From NCBI RefSeq assembly GCF_000016065.1, contig NC_009092.1:2480001-2544000 (forward strand): a stretch of DNA of 64,000 nucleotides. Direction: 5' to 3'. The translations under genes and the position numbers were made by a program. The stretch is from Shewanella loihica PV-4. Its GTDB lineage: Bacteria; Pseudomonadota; Gammaproteobacteria; Enterobacterales; Shewanellaceae. Shown here in pieces: positions 16,410-25,028 of this stretch. The notes beneath the pieces are model-generated. The model ran no database searches. It was not told the origin of the DNA and saw nothing but the letters and a program-made list of their open reading frames with translations. The first letter of the stretch is position 1; each line of letters opens with the position of its first letter.

Positions 16410-16787
16410 CTAGGTCAGCACAAAGAGGTCGCGCCCGCAGTTCTTATGAGTCAATACGTTGAGCCGCTCCAGAATCGCCAGCAACACCCCTTGCCTGCGC
16501 ATGTTTTCCAATACGCCGCGGCTGAAGCGTTCCAAACGGCTCATGGCGGTTAACAGCAAGCGGCACTGATAGAAGCTCGCCTCGCGGATATAATCTGGCT
16601 TATCGACAAGGTGGGCATTTTGGTACCACTCCTGCCAGTTGAGAGTATCGAGTAACAGTCCCTGCTGAGCGAGCTGCTCGACAAAGCCCTGCATCGTCAG
16701 CTGACTGCTGGCCTGATCGCCACGGGCAAACTGCGTGGCATATTGAGAGTAGAGATTTGCTATCTGCAAAGATATTACACTTTTCAT
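16410..16787 (-). CDS. Conserved soluble protein, DUF6508-like
   Basis: 125 aa, helical. The region from residue 35 to 110 (LNWQEWYQNAHLVDKPDYI, then RLLLTAMSRLERFSRGVLE and LLAILERLNVL) resembles DUF6508, where a Trp-rich start and an R-x-x-R-F-x-x-G-x-L block recur; recognised from memory. AAGGAG-like purines precede ATG 16787. The following 354 bases up to 17142 hold no gene. Confidence 0.7.
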   Translation of the reverse strand: MKSVISLQIANLYSQYATQFARGDQASSQLTMQGFVEQLAQQGLLLDTLNWQEWYQNAHLVDKPDYIREASFYQCRLLLTAMSRLERFSRGVLENMRRQGVLLAILERLNVLTHKNCGRDLFVLT

Positions 16788-17014
16788 ATCGCACTCCTTA
16801 GTCCCAAGGACAGGTTGCCCTTAGCGGCCCCCATTGCCCTAACGCCTTTCGCCTTACTTTCTAGGCGTTTACCTGACTTCACATCTCATAAAACGCTTGC
16901 TGAGTCTTAAAAGAATACATTCGCTAAGCCTCTTACCTAGAGAATCTGCATACTCCGTACCACAGCTTATCTAGGAGGCTAATAGCCTGGTGCGCCCGGC
17001 GTTTTATCAATGGC

Positions 17015-17029
17015 TTAACTCCAGGTTAA
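17015..17029. promoter_or_regulatory. TTAAC-N5-GTTAA inverted repeat
   Basis: A perfect 5-bp dyad, similar to half-sites of PmrA/QseB-type response regulators, about 115 bases upstream of the RcnB/CigR-like gene. Inference only. Confidence 0.25.
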
Positions 17030-17141
17030 TGAGAAGATGCTGAATACAAGCTGAACATGGCTAAGGTCCTGACTGGCTAGACATTAACAGGGCGAGACCA
17101 TATGCTAGCTGAGAACGCAATGATTGCGCTGGAGAATTCAG

Positions 17142-17486
17142 ATGAAGAAATACACCACAGGCGTTAGCCTTATCCTACTGGGACTGTCTATCGGTTTTTC
17201 GCCGCTAACCCTGGCTAAAAACGATAAGCATGAACATGGTGCCAAGGCCCATAACGAAAAGAGCCTGCCACCAGGATTGCAGAAGAAGGTGGCCCGCGGC
17301 GAGCCGCTACCACCGGGCTGGCAGAAGAAACTGCACAAGGGCGATTACCTGTCTGATGACTATTATGATCGCGGCAAGATCCATGTGCCTATCGACCGTG
17401 ACGGCAACATCACCATAGATGTCGATGGCACCTTTATTAAGCTGCACGACAAGACACGTCGTATCCTCGATATTATTAACGACTAG
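17142..17486 (+). CDS. RcnB/CigR-like periplasmic protein
   Basis: 114 aa from ATG 17142 with GGAGA six bases upstream. Signal peptide MKKYTTGVSLILLGLSIGFSPLTLA. The mature protein has a His/Lys-rich start and two copies of the LPPGLQKK/LPPGWQKK motif, as in RcnB and CigR proteins, then a C-terminal part (YYDRGKIHVPIDRDGNI). RcnB is linked to Ni/Co homeostasis and CigR to virulence control in enterics; the role here is open. No metal efflux gene is adjacent. The region around its stop codon is repeated in tandem. Confidence 0.8.
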   Translation: MKKYTTGVSLILLGLSIGFSPLTLAKNDKHEHGAKAHNEKSLPPGLQKKVARGEPLPPGWQKKLHKGDYLSDDYYDRGKIHVPIDRDGNITIDVDGTFIKLHDKTRRILDIIND

Positions 17487-17521
17487 CTATTATTAACGAC
17501 TAGCTATTAATAGCGACTAGC
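17471..17521 (+). repeat. 17-bp tandem repeat, three copies, over a stop codon
   Basis: TATTATTAACGACTAGC at 17471-17487 and 17488-17504, and a two-mismatch copy at 17505-17521. The first unit contains the TAG stop of the RcnB-like gene. Confidence 0.85.
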
Positions 17522-17543
17522 TTTCAATTAAGGCTAGCCATTT

Positions 17544-17572
17544 AAAAAAGCGAGCTCAACGGCTCGCTTTTT
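17544..17572. terminator. Bidirectional terminator
   Basis: A-run, GCGAGC/GCTCGC stem and T-run between the convergent RcnB-like and LysR genes. Confidence 0.85.
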
Positions 17573-17591
17573 AGATCTAAAAACACTCGCT

Positions 17592-18497
17592 TTAACGACT
17601 GGCCTGGGCTTGGTAAAGGTTAAACTCCTCCAGGATCAGGCTGGTAAAGAGCCGGCCGGCGCGACCTAAGGGGCGCTCCATGGTCGATACCAACTGAGGG
17701 GTAAAGCTGTAACGACTGCCACCGAGAAAATCCAGTTCCTGTAACTCACCGCTGGCCAGCTCCTCTTGAATCAAAAAGTCAGGCATCCAGCCAAAGCCCA
17801 GTCCCATCAGCAGGGCATTCTTCTTCATGATAAAGCCAGACAGGTAAAACACCTTGTCACCGCCAAATTGCAGCTCGTCGCTGTGGATCTTGCCAGGCGA
17901 GGAATCCTCGATGGTCAGCTCCACATGCTGTAGCAACTCAAACAGGCTGAGCTCCTTGGCCTTGGCTAAGGGGTGAGAGCGACTCACCACCAGTATGCTG
18001 TTGATGTCGGGCAGAGGCTGTGGCCGATAGTTAGGCCCGGTGCGATAGTCTTTCACCAACATGAGATCGGCATTATCCCGCTCGAACCTGTGTTGTACCC
18101 CACCGAGAAACTCCATGTTGAGCTGGATCTTAGTAGGGATCTTATGCTCAGACACCCGCTTCAGCGCCCGCATGATGGGCTCCATGGGCAGTGAGCCATC
18201 CACCACCAACTCAAGTTTAGGCTCCCAGCCTTCGCTGAAACGGCTGGCTAAATGTTCAATGTTGCCAAGGTATTGCAGCAAGCGTTTACCTTCGGCGAGG
18301 ATCACCTTACCCTCAGGGGTTAATTCGGCGCGATACTGATCCCGACAAAAAAGCTTTACACCCAGGTGCTGTTCCAGCTTCTTCACCTGATAGCTCACCG
18401 CCGACTGCGCCTTGTGCAATCGCTCGGCAGCCTTGGAGAAACTGCCCTCTTCCACCAGAATCGACAACACCCTAAAGGCTTCCACATCGATCTTCAT
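17592..18497 (-). CDS. LysR-family transcriptional regulator
   Basis: 301 aa from ATG 18497 (GAGG seven bases upstream); a longer reading adds 11 residues without support. N-terminal winged helix-turn-helix: VLVEEGSFSKAAERLHKAQSAVSYQVKKLE is split in register with the LysR HTH (FSKAAERLHKAQSAVSYQVK, residues about 20-39). The rest is the periplasmic-binding-like effector domain. It is divergent from hmgA-hppD with 154 bases between, so it is a natural candidate regulator of homogentisate catabolism; this is inferred from position only. A 15-bp palindrome lies in the gap. Confidence 0.9.
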   Translation of the reverse strand: MKIDVEAFRVLSILVEEGSFSKAAERLHKAQSAVSYQVKKLEQHLGVKLFCRDQYRAELTPEGKVILAEGKRLLQYLGNIEHLASRFSEGWEPKLELVVDGSLPMEPIMRALKRVSEHKIPTKIQLNMEFLGGVQHRFERDNADLMLVKDYRTGPNYRPQPLPDINSILVVSRSHPLAKAKELSLFELLQHVELTIEDSSPGKIHSDELQFGGDKVFYLSGFIMKKNALLMGLGFGWMPDFLIQEELASGELQELDFLGGSRYSFTPQLVSTMERPLGRAGRLFTSLILEEFNLYQAQASR

Positions 18498-18528
18498 CTC
18501 ACATCCTCGGCGTAAACAAAAGACAACC

Positions 18529-18543
18529 ATCTAAAATTTAGAT
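18529..18543. promoter_or_regulatory. LysR-type operator candidate
   Basis: ATCTAAAATTTAGAT is a perfect dyad around a central A and also fits the ATC-N9-GAT form seen in some LysR operators. It lies 32 bases from the regulator start and about 110 bases before hmgA, as expected for an autoregulatory site. Confidence 0.5.
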
Positions 18544-18593
18544 TGAGTTAAGCTATTTATTATTCTTTTTTTTGTTCATGCCAGCAACTAAAT

Positions 18594-18609
18594 TGTTACT
18601 TAGATCACA
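18594..18609 (+). promoter_or_regulatory. CRP-like site before hmgA
   Basis: TGTTA-N6-TCACA differs from the CRP consensus by one base. It is centred about 50 bases upstream of the hmgA start; catabolite control of this pathway would be plausible. Confidence 0.35.
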
Positions 18610-18651
18610 TAAACATAAGTGTGCCCGCTAAAGCACCCAAGGAAAGAAGCC

Positions 18652-19812
18652 ATGCCATTTTATGTAAGACAGGGGGAGATCCCCCATAAACGCCACATCA
18701 CCTTCAAGAAAGAGAATGGTGAACTCTACCGGGAAGAACTCTTCTCCACCCATGGCTTCTCCAATATCTACTCCAACAAGTATCACCACAACATGCCGAC
18801 CAAGGCATTAGAGGTGAGCCCGTTCGAGGTCAATCACGGCCAAACCTGGCAAGACACCTTGATTCAGAACTATAAGTTGGACGCTAAGCTGGCCGACCGC
18901 GAGGGTAACTTCTACTCGGCGCGCAACAAGATCTTCTTTAATAACGACGTGGCCATGTACAGCGCCAAGGTCACCGAGGCGACCGAAGAGTTTTACCGCA
19001 ACGCCTACGCCGACGAGGTGATCTTCGTCCACGAGGGCCAGGGCAAGCTCTACAGCGAATATGGTGTGCTCGATGTGAAAAAGTGGGACTACCTGGTTAT
19101 CCCGCGCGGCACCACCTACCAGCTTAAGTTTGACGATTACAGCCAGGTTCGCCTGTTTGTTATCGAAGCCTTCTCCATGGTGGAGGTGCCTAAGCATTTC
19201 AGAAACGAGTACGGACAGCTTTTGGAGTCCGCTCCCTATTGTGAGCGCGACATCCGAGTTCCTAGCCTGCAAGAAGCCGTGGTCGAGAAAGGCGCCTTCC
19301 CCTTGGTCTGTAAATTTGGTGACAAGTATCAGCTGACACAGCTTGAGTGGCATCCCTTCGATCTCGTGGGCTGGGACGGCTGTGTCTACCCTTGGGCTTT
19401 CAACATTCAGGATTACGCCCCTAAGGTAGGTCAGATCCACCTGCCGCCGTCGGATCATCTGGTGTTTACCGCCCACAACTTCGTTATCTGTAACTTTGTG
19501 CCGCGCCCGTACGACTTCCATCCCCAGTCTATCCCGGCGCCTTACTACCACAACAATATCGACAGCGACGAAGTGCTCTACTATGTCGACGGCGACTTCA
19601 TGAGCCGCACCGGCATCGAGGCCGGCTACATGACCCTACATCAGAAAGGGGTACCACACGGACCACAACCTGGCCGCACCGAGGCCTCGGTCGGCAAGAA
19701 AGAGACCTATGAATACGCAGTGATGGTCGATACCTTCGCCCCACTGCAGCTAACCCAACATGTACAAGGTTGCATGAGTAAAGACTACAACCGCTCTTGG
19801 TTAGAAGACTAA
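18652..19812 (+). CDS. hmgA: Homogentisate 1,2-dioxygenase
   Basis: 386 aa from ATG 18652, with AAGGAAAG upstream; the 11-codon upstream extension is rejected. It opens the ring of homogentisate to maleylacetoacetate in tyrosine/phenylalanine breakdown. Cupin-type iron-dependent enzyme: likely iron ligands lie in YYHNNIDSDEVLYYVDG and LHQKGVPHGPQPG. The N-terminal FYVRQGEIPHKRHITF also fits the family's short bacterial form. hppD, which makes its substrate, follows on the same strand 91 bases later. The next pathway enzymes (isomerase, fumarylacetoacetase) are not in the window. Confidence 0.92.
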   Translation: MPFYVRQGEIPHKRHITFKKENGELYREELFSTHGFSNIYSNKYHHNMPTKALEVSPFEVNHGQTWQDTLIQNYKLDAKLADREGNFYSARNKIFFNNDVAMYSAKVTEATEEFYRNAYADEVIFVHEGQGKLYSEYGVLDVKKWDYLVIPRGTTYQLKFDDYSQVRLFVIEAFSMVEVPKHFRNEYGQLLESAPYCERDIRVPSLQEAVVEKGAFPLVCKFGDKYQLTQLEWHPFDLVGWDGCVYPWAFNIQDYAPKVGQIHLPPSDHLVFTAHNFVICNFVPRPYDFHPQSIPAPYYHNNIDSDEVLYYVDGDFMSRTGIEAGYMTLHQKGVPHGPQPGRTEASVGKKETYEYAVMVDTFAPLQLTQHVQGCMSKDYNRSWLED

Positions 19813-19903
19813 TACCGTTCGGTACACACCGAATCACAATGAATAGCCAGACAAGTCACCAAAGAGTGACTGTGGTTGTAACAAATTGAACGAGGATACT
19901 CAC

Positions 19904-20944
19904 ATGGCAAGCGAACAAAATCCACTGGGATTACTGGGCATCGAATTTACCGAGTTTTGCACCCCAGATCTCGACTTTATGCACAAGGTCTTTATCGACT
20001 TTGGTTTCTCTAAGCTGAAGAAGCATAAGCAAAAAGATATCGTTTACTACAAGCAAAACGACATCAACTTCCTGCTAAACAACGAGAAGAGCGGCTTCTC
20101 TGCCGAGTTTGCCAAGAAGCACGGCGCTGCCATCAGCTCTATGGGCTGGCGCGTAGAAGATGCCAAATTCGCCTTCGAGGGTGCGGTTGCCCGTGGCGCC
20201 AAGCCTGCAGGTGATGAGGTGAAAGACCTGCCCTATCCGGCCATCTACGGCATCGGCGATAGCCTGATCTACTTTATCGACACCTTCGGCGCGGACAACA
20301 ACATCTACGCCACCGACTTTGTCGATCTTGAAAACCCAGAAATCGTACAAGAGAAAGGCTTTATCGAAGTCGACCACCTGACCAACAACGTCTACAAAGG
20401 CACCATGGAGCATTGGTCGAACTTCTACAAAGATATCTTCGGCTTTACCGAGGTACGCTACTTCGACATCAAGGGTTCGCAGACGGCACTGATCTCTTAT
20501 GCCCTGCGTTCACCCGATGGCAGCTTCTGCATCCCAATCAACGAAGGTAAAGGCGACGACAGAAACCAGATCGACGAGTATCTGAGAGAATACGACGGCC
20601 CAGGCGTGCAGCATCTGGCGTTCCGCAGCCGCGACATCGTTGCCTCATTGGATGCGATGGAAGGTAGCTCGATTCAGACCCTGGATATCATCCCTGAATA
20701 CTACGACACCATCTTCGATAAGCTGCCACAGGTAACCGAAGACAGAGAGCGCATCAAGCATCACCAGATCCTGGTGGACGGTGACGAGGACGGCTATCTG
20801 CTGCAGATCTTCACCAAGAACCTGTTTGGTCCTATCTTCATCGAGATCATTCAGCGTAAGAACAACCTGGGCTTCGGCGAAGGTAACTTCAAGGCACTGT
20901 TCGAATCAATCGAGCGTGACCAGGTGCGTCGCGGCGTACTCTAA
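19904..20944 (+). CDS. hppD: 4-hydroxyphenylpyruvate dioxygenase
   Basis: 346 aa from ATG 19904 (GAGGA seven bases upstream). Converts 4-hydroxyphenylpyruvate to homogentisate. Two VOC-fold halves are visible; iron ligands are expected at His in EVDHLTNNV, His in GVQHLAFRS and Glu in FIEIIQRKNN near the C-terminus. FTKNLFGPIFIEIIQR is diagnostic. It forms an operon-like pair with hmgA and ends at a strong terminator. If flux through HppD exceeds HmgA, homogentisate can oxidise to pyomelanin, a known Shewanella trait. Confidence 0.94.
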   Translation: MASEQNPLGLLGIEFTEFCTPDLDFMHKVFIDFGFSKLKKHKQKDIVYYKQNDINFLLNNEKSGFSAEFAKKHGAAISSMGWRVEDAKFAFEGAVARGAKPAGDEVKDLPYPAIYGIGDSLIYFIDTFGADNNIYATDFVDLENPEIVQEKGFIEVDHLTNNVYKGTMEHWSNFYKDIFGFTEVRYFDIKGSQTALISYALRSPDGSFCIPINEGKGDDRNQIDEYLREYDGPGVQHLAFRSRDIVASLDAMEGSSIQTLDIIPEYYDTIFDKLPQVTEDRERIKHHQILVDGDEDGYLLQIFTKNLFGPIFIEIIQRKNNLGFGEGNFKALFESIERDQVRRGVL

Positions 20945-20975
20945 ACACTGGCTCATACAGAGCAATGTGACACTA

Positions 20976-21006
20976 AAAACCAGCCTCATCGGCTGGTTTT
21001 TTTTTG
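20976..21006 (+). terminator. Terminator after hppD
   Basis: AAACCAGCC/GGCTGGTTT stem followed by ten T. Confidence 0.92.
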
Positions 21007-21070
21007 CTTTGCAGCGAGGCGATAAATCACTACACTAGCCTGCCTAGTCACTCATTCATCGCACCACAAG

Positions 21071-21688
21071 ATGTCAGATCATATTCTTATTGCCGTTTTT
21101 CTGCCCACCTTCTTCTTCGTCTCCATCACACCCGGGATGTGTATGACACTGGCGATGACCCTCGGCATGAGCATAGGGGTGCGCCGCACCTTGTGGATGA
21201 TGATAGGCGAGCTGGCCGGAGTGGCCCTGGTGGCGGTTGCCGCCGTGATGGGAGTCGCCGCCATGATGCTAAATTATCCGCAGATCTTCGAGGTGCTCAA
21301 ATGGGTCGGCGGCGCCTATCTTGGCTATATCGGCATACAGATGTGGCGCGCCAAGGGCAAGATGGCGAGCCTGGACAATCAGAGCACGCAGATCAGCAAC
21401 CAGGCCTTGATCTCACAGGGCTTTGTCACCGCCATCGCTAACCCCAAGGGCTGGGCCTTTATGATCTCTCTGCTGCCGCCTTTCATCGATGTGGAGCGCG
21501 CGGTGGCGCCGCAGCTGAGCCTGCTACTGATGATCATCATGATGACAGAGTTTGTCAGCATGCTGGCCTACGCTAGCGGCGGCAAGTCGCTCAAGTTGTT
21601 TTTGGCGAAGGGCGATAACATCAAGTGGCTCAATCGCATCGCGGGTTCCTTGATGATAGGGGTCGGCTTCTGGCTGGCATTGGGCTAA
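21071..21688 (+). CDS. LysE/RhtB family amino-acid exporter
   Basis: 205 aa, six hydrophobic segments. The N-terminus LPTFFFVSITPGMCMTLAMTLG carries the family's SxTPGP-like motif (here TPGM), followed by VGGAYLGYIGIQMWRAKG and FVTAIANPKGWAFMISLLPPF. These inner-membrane proteins export amino acids or homoserine lactone derivatives; the substrate is unknown. It is convergent with the FemAB-like gene; the 40-base gap is a TAAGCTA/TAGCTTA imperfect palindrome without a T-run. Confidence 0.88.
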   Translation: MSDHILIAVFLPTFFFVSITPGMCMTLAMTLGMSIGVRRTLWMMIGELAGVALVAVAAVMGVAAMMLNYPQIFEVLKWVGGAYLGYIGIQMWRAKGKMASLDNQSTQISNQALISQGFVTAIANPKGWAFMISLLPPFIDVERAVAPQLSLLLMIIMMTEFVSMLAYASGGKSLKLFLAKGDNIKWLNRIAGSLMIGVGFWLALG

Positions 21689-21728
21689 GCTAGGCTAGGC
21701 TTAACCTAAGTTAACTTAGCTTACTTAG

Positions 21729-23045
21729 TTAGTCGCCCTCACGCTTAAAGGGCAAGATAGCCTCAAGCTCATTCATATAGATCTTCACCGCCCGCGCTTC
21801 CTGCTCGATGAAATCGGCAATGGCGCGGCGAAAATCACCGTGTAAGATCTCGTGTATCGAATAGGTGGGGATAGGCTCAAAGCCCCTGAGCACCTTGTGT
21901 TCTCCCTGGGCGCCGGCATCAAATTTCTTAAGCCGCTGCGCGATGGCATAGTCTATCCCCTGGTAGTAACAGGTCTCGAAATGCAGCCCCTCTATCTCCT
22001 CCAGAGCCCCCCAGTAACGGCCATAGAGGCAATCACCACCGACGAAATAGAGCGCCGCCGCGATGGGCTCGATTTCTTGCGCGCTCCCGACCTCACTCCT
22101 GGCGTCACTCCCTGCCTGAGCTTCTAGCTTGTTAGCTTGCGGGCGCTCTACCATTAAGAGGCGCACCTTATCGGCCATGTTTTTGACGACAGCGCTGAAG
22201 AAGGCGGCATTCAAATAGCCCTGATGGCCGGAGCGCTTGTAATAGGTGCGCTGATAGCAGTGCACAAAATGGGTAAGTTCATCTTCAGTGATTTCGGCCC
22301 CGTCGATGAAGTGAAATTTCAGCCCAGCTTTTGTGATGGCGCGGCGCTCCTTGAGGATCGACTTGCGTCTGCGACTGGTAAGCCTCGAGAGAAAGTCATC
22401 AAAGCTCTGATAATCTCGATTAAACCAGTGAAACTGAGTACCGAGGCGCTGCAGATGCCCCTTACTCACCAAGGGCTGCCTCTCGCTTTCTAATAGAAAC
22501 AGACTGTGCCAGCTCGATGCCGAGCAGGCCTTGGTGAGCAAATCCAGATGCTCGCCAATTTTACCGATAAGCCCCGCTTTTTGCGCCTCAGACAGATCGA
22601 CTCTAAAGCCGATGCGCGACCCCGTTACCGGAGTAAAAGGGATAGCATTGACCAGCTTAGGGTAATACTCGAGCCCGTGGCGCTCATAGGCCTGGGCCCA
22701 GGCCCAATCGAACACATACTCGCCATAGGAGTGCCCCTTGAGATAGAGGGGCATCACGGCAAGCACCTTGCTGGGATCAATCTGTCTGTCACCTCCCTGA
22801 GCACTCGCCTGATTATTCTCCCCTATTTGCCCGGCCTCGCTGACCACAAGATGCATGGGTCGCCAACCCGTCTGCTCCCCCACGCAGCCGCTTAGCTCGA
22901 GGGCATGTAGATACTCATAACGACAAAAGGGGTTAGCCGGTCCGTTCTGATCCTGCCTGTTCGCGCCCGCCATCAGGGCATTCCACAGAGGTGCCCCCAG
23001 GATAGCGATTTGACTAACACACTGAATCGAATATGATGCCGCCAA
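21729..23045 (-). CDS. FemAB/GNAT-like protein, DUF482 (peptidoglycan-type acyltransferase fold)
   Basis: 438 aa from TTG 23045, chosen because AAGGAG lies six bases upstream; an ATG 17 codons earlier lacks a ribosome site. Matches the PF04339 family: WNALMAG near the start, NPFCRYEYLHALELSGCVG, GHSYGEYVFDWAWAQAYERHG, FKPKLVNAIPFTPVTG-like block, LTSRRRKSILKERR, and HEILHGDFRRAIADFIEQE near the end. The fold is GNAT-like; some relatives are annotated as aminoacyl-tRNA-using transferases but the activity is unknown. Residues about 325-345 (QANKLEAQAGSDARSEVG) look like a low-complexity insert. Confidence 0.82.
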   Translation of the reverse strand: MAASYSIQCVSQIAILGAPLWNALMAGANRQDQNGPANPFCRYEYLHALELSGCVGEQTGWRPMHLVVSEAGQIGENNQASAQGGDRQIDPSKVLAVMPLYLKGHSYGEYVFDWAWAQAYERHGLEYYPKLVNAIPFTPVTGSRIGFRVDLSEAQKAGLIGKIGEHLDLLTKACSASSWHSLFLLESERQPLVSKGHLQRLGTQFHWFNRDYQSFDDFLSRLTSRRRKSILKERRAITKAGLKFHFIDGAEITEDELTHFVHCYQRTYYKRSGHQGYLNAAFFSAVVKNMADKVRLLMVERPQANKLEAQAGSDARSEVGSAQEIEPIAAALYFVGGDCLYGRYWGALEEIEGLHFETCYYQGIDYAIAQRLKKFDAGAQGEHKVLRGFEPIPTYSIHEILHGDFRRAIADFIEQEARAVKIYMNELEAILPFKREGD

Positions 23046-23214
23046 GAGCTGCTCCTTAAAAAGATGGCTTGATTTCAGCAGTGATAATCGGCACATTGAA
23101 ACCAAGAGAACTGACTCAGTAGCTTAACACGCTTAATATTCTTATCACTCTTCTTACTCTTAACGCGCGTATTCATTGCAAAACTTTTATTACTTTAATC
23201 ATTAAGGAACCCGT

Positions 23215-24945
23215 GTGCGTCCAATAAAAACCTTACTCTTTGCCATCAGCCTCAGCCTGCCGCTCGTCGCAGGTCAGTTTGCCCAGGCCACCGAATCCTC
23301 CATCTATAGCCACAGCGCCACTGTGCAGCCCATCTGGGCCAAGCACGGCATGGTGGCCAGCCAGGAGGCCGTAGCCACTCAAGTCGGGGTCGATATTCTC
23401 AAGCAAGGCGGTAACGCGGTCGATGCGGCGGTCGGCGTCGGCTTTGCCCTGGCGGTCACCCTGCCAAGGGCCGGCAACATAGGCGGTGGCGGTTTCATGC
23501 TGGTGCATCTGGCCGAGGGCAACAAGACGGTCGCCATCGATTATCGCGAGGTTGCCCCCAAACGCGCCCACAAGGACATCTTCCTTAATGAGCAGGGTGA
23601 TGCGGTCGCCAAGCTCAGCCGCGAACATGGCCTGGCTGTAGGCGTACCCGGCACCGTCATGGGGATGGAACTGGCCCTTAAGAAATATGGCACCATGACC
23701 ATGGCCCAGGTGATCGAGCCCGCCATCAAGCTTGCCGAGCAAGGCATCACAGTCACCCCGGATCTCGCCACCTCCCTTGCCGGGCTTAAACGCCGCATCT
23801 CTCAGTGGCCAAGCTCCAAGGCGATCTTCTATCGCCCAGATGGCAGCAACTTCGAGATAGGTGACACCCTCAGCCAAAAGGCGCTGGCCCACTCACTCAA
23901 GCTGATCAAGGCCCAAGGCAGCAAGGGATTCTATGAGGGCGAAACCGCCGAGAAGATAGTCGCCAGCGTCACCCAGGCCGGCGGCATCATGACCTTAGAT
24001 GATCTTAAAGGCTATCGTGTGGTCGAGCGTCAACCTGTCCAGGGCGAGTATCGCGGCTACCAGGTGATCTCCATGCCGCCCCCCTCATCCGGTGGCATAC
24101 ATATTATCGAGATGCTCAACATGCTCGAGCCTTACCCCATCGCCAAGTTAGGCCATAATACCGCCGACACCCTGCATTTGATGGCCGAGGTGATGAAACG
24201 CGCCTATGCCGATCGCAGCGAATATCTGGGGGATCCCGATTTTGTTGAGGTACCGGTGAAAGCGCTCATCAGTAAAGATTATGCCAAGTCCCGCGCCAAG
24301 GGGATCGCCATCAACCGCGTCACCCCAAGCAGCGAAATCGCTCCGGGCAAGCTCGCAGGTTACGAAAGCCCACAGACCACCCACTACTCTGTGGTCGATA
24401 AGTGGGGCAATGCGGTGGCCAACACCTACACCCTCAACTTCAGCTATGGCTCGGGCCTGGTGGCCGAAGGCACGGGCATTCTGCTCAACAATGAGATGGA
24501 CGATTTCTCAGCCAAACCCGGCGTACCTAATGGCTATGGCCTGATCGGCGGCGATGCCAATGCGGTCGAAGGCGGCAAGCGCCCCCTCAGCTCTATGAGC
24601 CCAACTATAGTGATGAAAGACGGCAAGCCCTTCATCGTCACCGGCAGCCCAGGTGGGTCACGCATCATCAACACCACACTACAAATCATCATGAATGTGA
24701 TCGATCATGGACTCAATATCGCCGAAGCCAGCTACGCTAGCAGGGTGCATCACCAATGGCTGCCCGACGAGCTGAGAGTGGAGAAGAGCCTCAATCGCGA
24801 CACCATCTCGCTATTGGAAGCCAGAGGCCACAAGGTCAGCGTCAAAGATGCCATGGGCTCGACCCAGTCGATCATGATCACCGACGAAGGCCTGTTTGGC
24901 GCCTCAGATCCTCGCCGCGCCGGCAGTGCGACAGCGGGTTACTAG
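23215..24945 (+). CDS. ggt: Gamma-glutamyltransferase (glutathione hydrolase)
   Basis: 576 aa starting at GTG 23215 with AAGGAA upstream. Signal peptide to about residue 25, so periplasmic. It hydrolyses or transfers the gamma-glutamyl group of glutathione after self-cleavage into two subunits; the small subunit should begin at Thr388 in QTTHYSVVDKWGNAV. Other family blocks: GGNAVDAAVGVGFALAV, GNIGGGGFML, YREVAPK, PLSSMSPTIV and TGSPGGSRIINT. Promoter region is the 170 bases between it and the divergent FemAB-like gene. Confidence 0.95.
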   Translation: MRPIKTLLFAISLSLPLVAGQFAQATESSIYSHSATVQPIWAKHGMVASQEAVATQVGVDILKQGGNAVDAAVGVGFALAVTLPRAGNIGGGGFMLVHLAEGNKTVAIDYREVAPKRAHKDIFLNEQGDAVAKLSREHGLAVGVPGTVMGMELALKKYGTMTMAQVIEPAIKLAEQGITVTPDLATSLAGLKRRISQWPSSKAIFYRPDGSNFEIGDTLSQKALAHSLKLIKAQGSKGFYEGETAEKIVASVTQAGGIMTLDDLKGYRVVERQPVQGEYRGYQVISMPPPSSGGIHIIEMLNMLEPYPIAKLGHNTADTLHLMAEVMKRAYADRSEYLGDPDFVEVPVKALISKDYAKSRAKGIAINRVTPSSEIAPGKLAGYESPQTTHYSVVDKWGNAVANTYTLNFSYGSGLVAEGTGILLNNEMDDFSAKPGVPNGYGLIGGDANAVEGGKRPLSSMSPTIVMKDGKPFIVTGSPGGSRIINTTLQIIMNVIDHGLNIAEASYASRVHHQWLPDELRVEKSLNRDTISLLEARGHKVSVKDAMGSTQSIMITDEGLFGASDPRRAGSATAGY

Positions 24946-24970
24946 TATCATTCGCACTAGAATGACCCAC

Positions 24971-25001
24971 AAAAAAGGGAAGCTAAGCTTCCCTTTTTTT
25001 T
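24971..25001. terminator. Bidirectional terminator between ggt and the chemoreceptor
   Basis: A-run, GGGAAGC/GCTTCCC stem and T-run between convergent genes. Confidence 0.92.
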
Positions 25002-25028
25002 AACTCAATATTGCTACTCAATGTTTTA

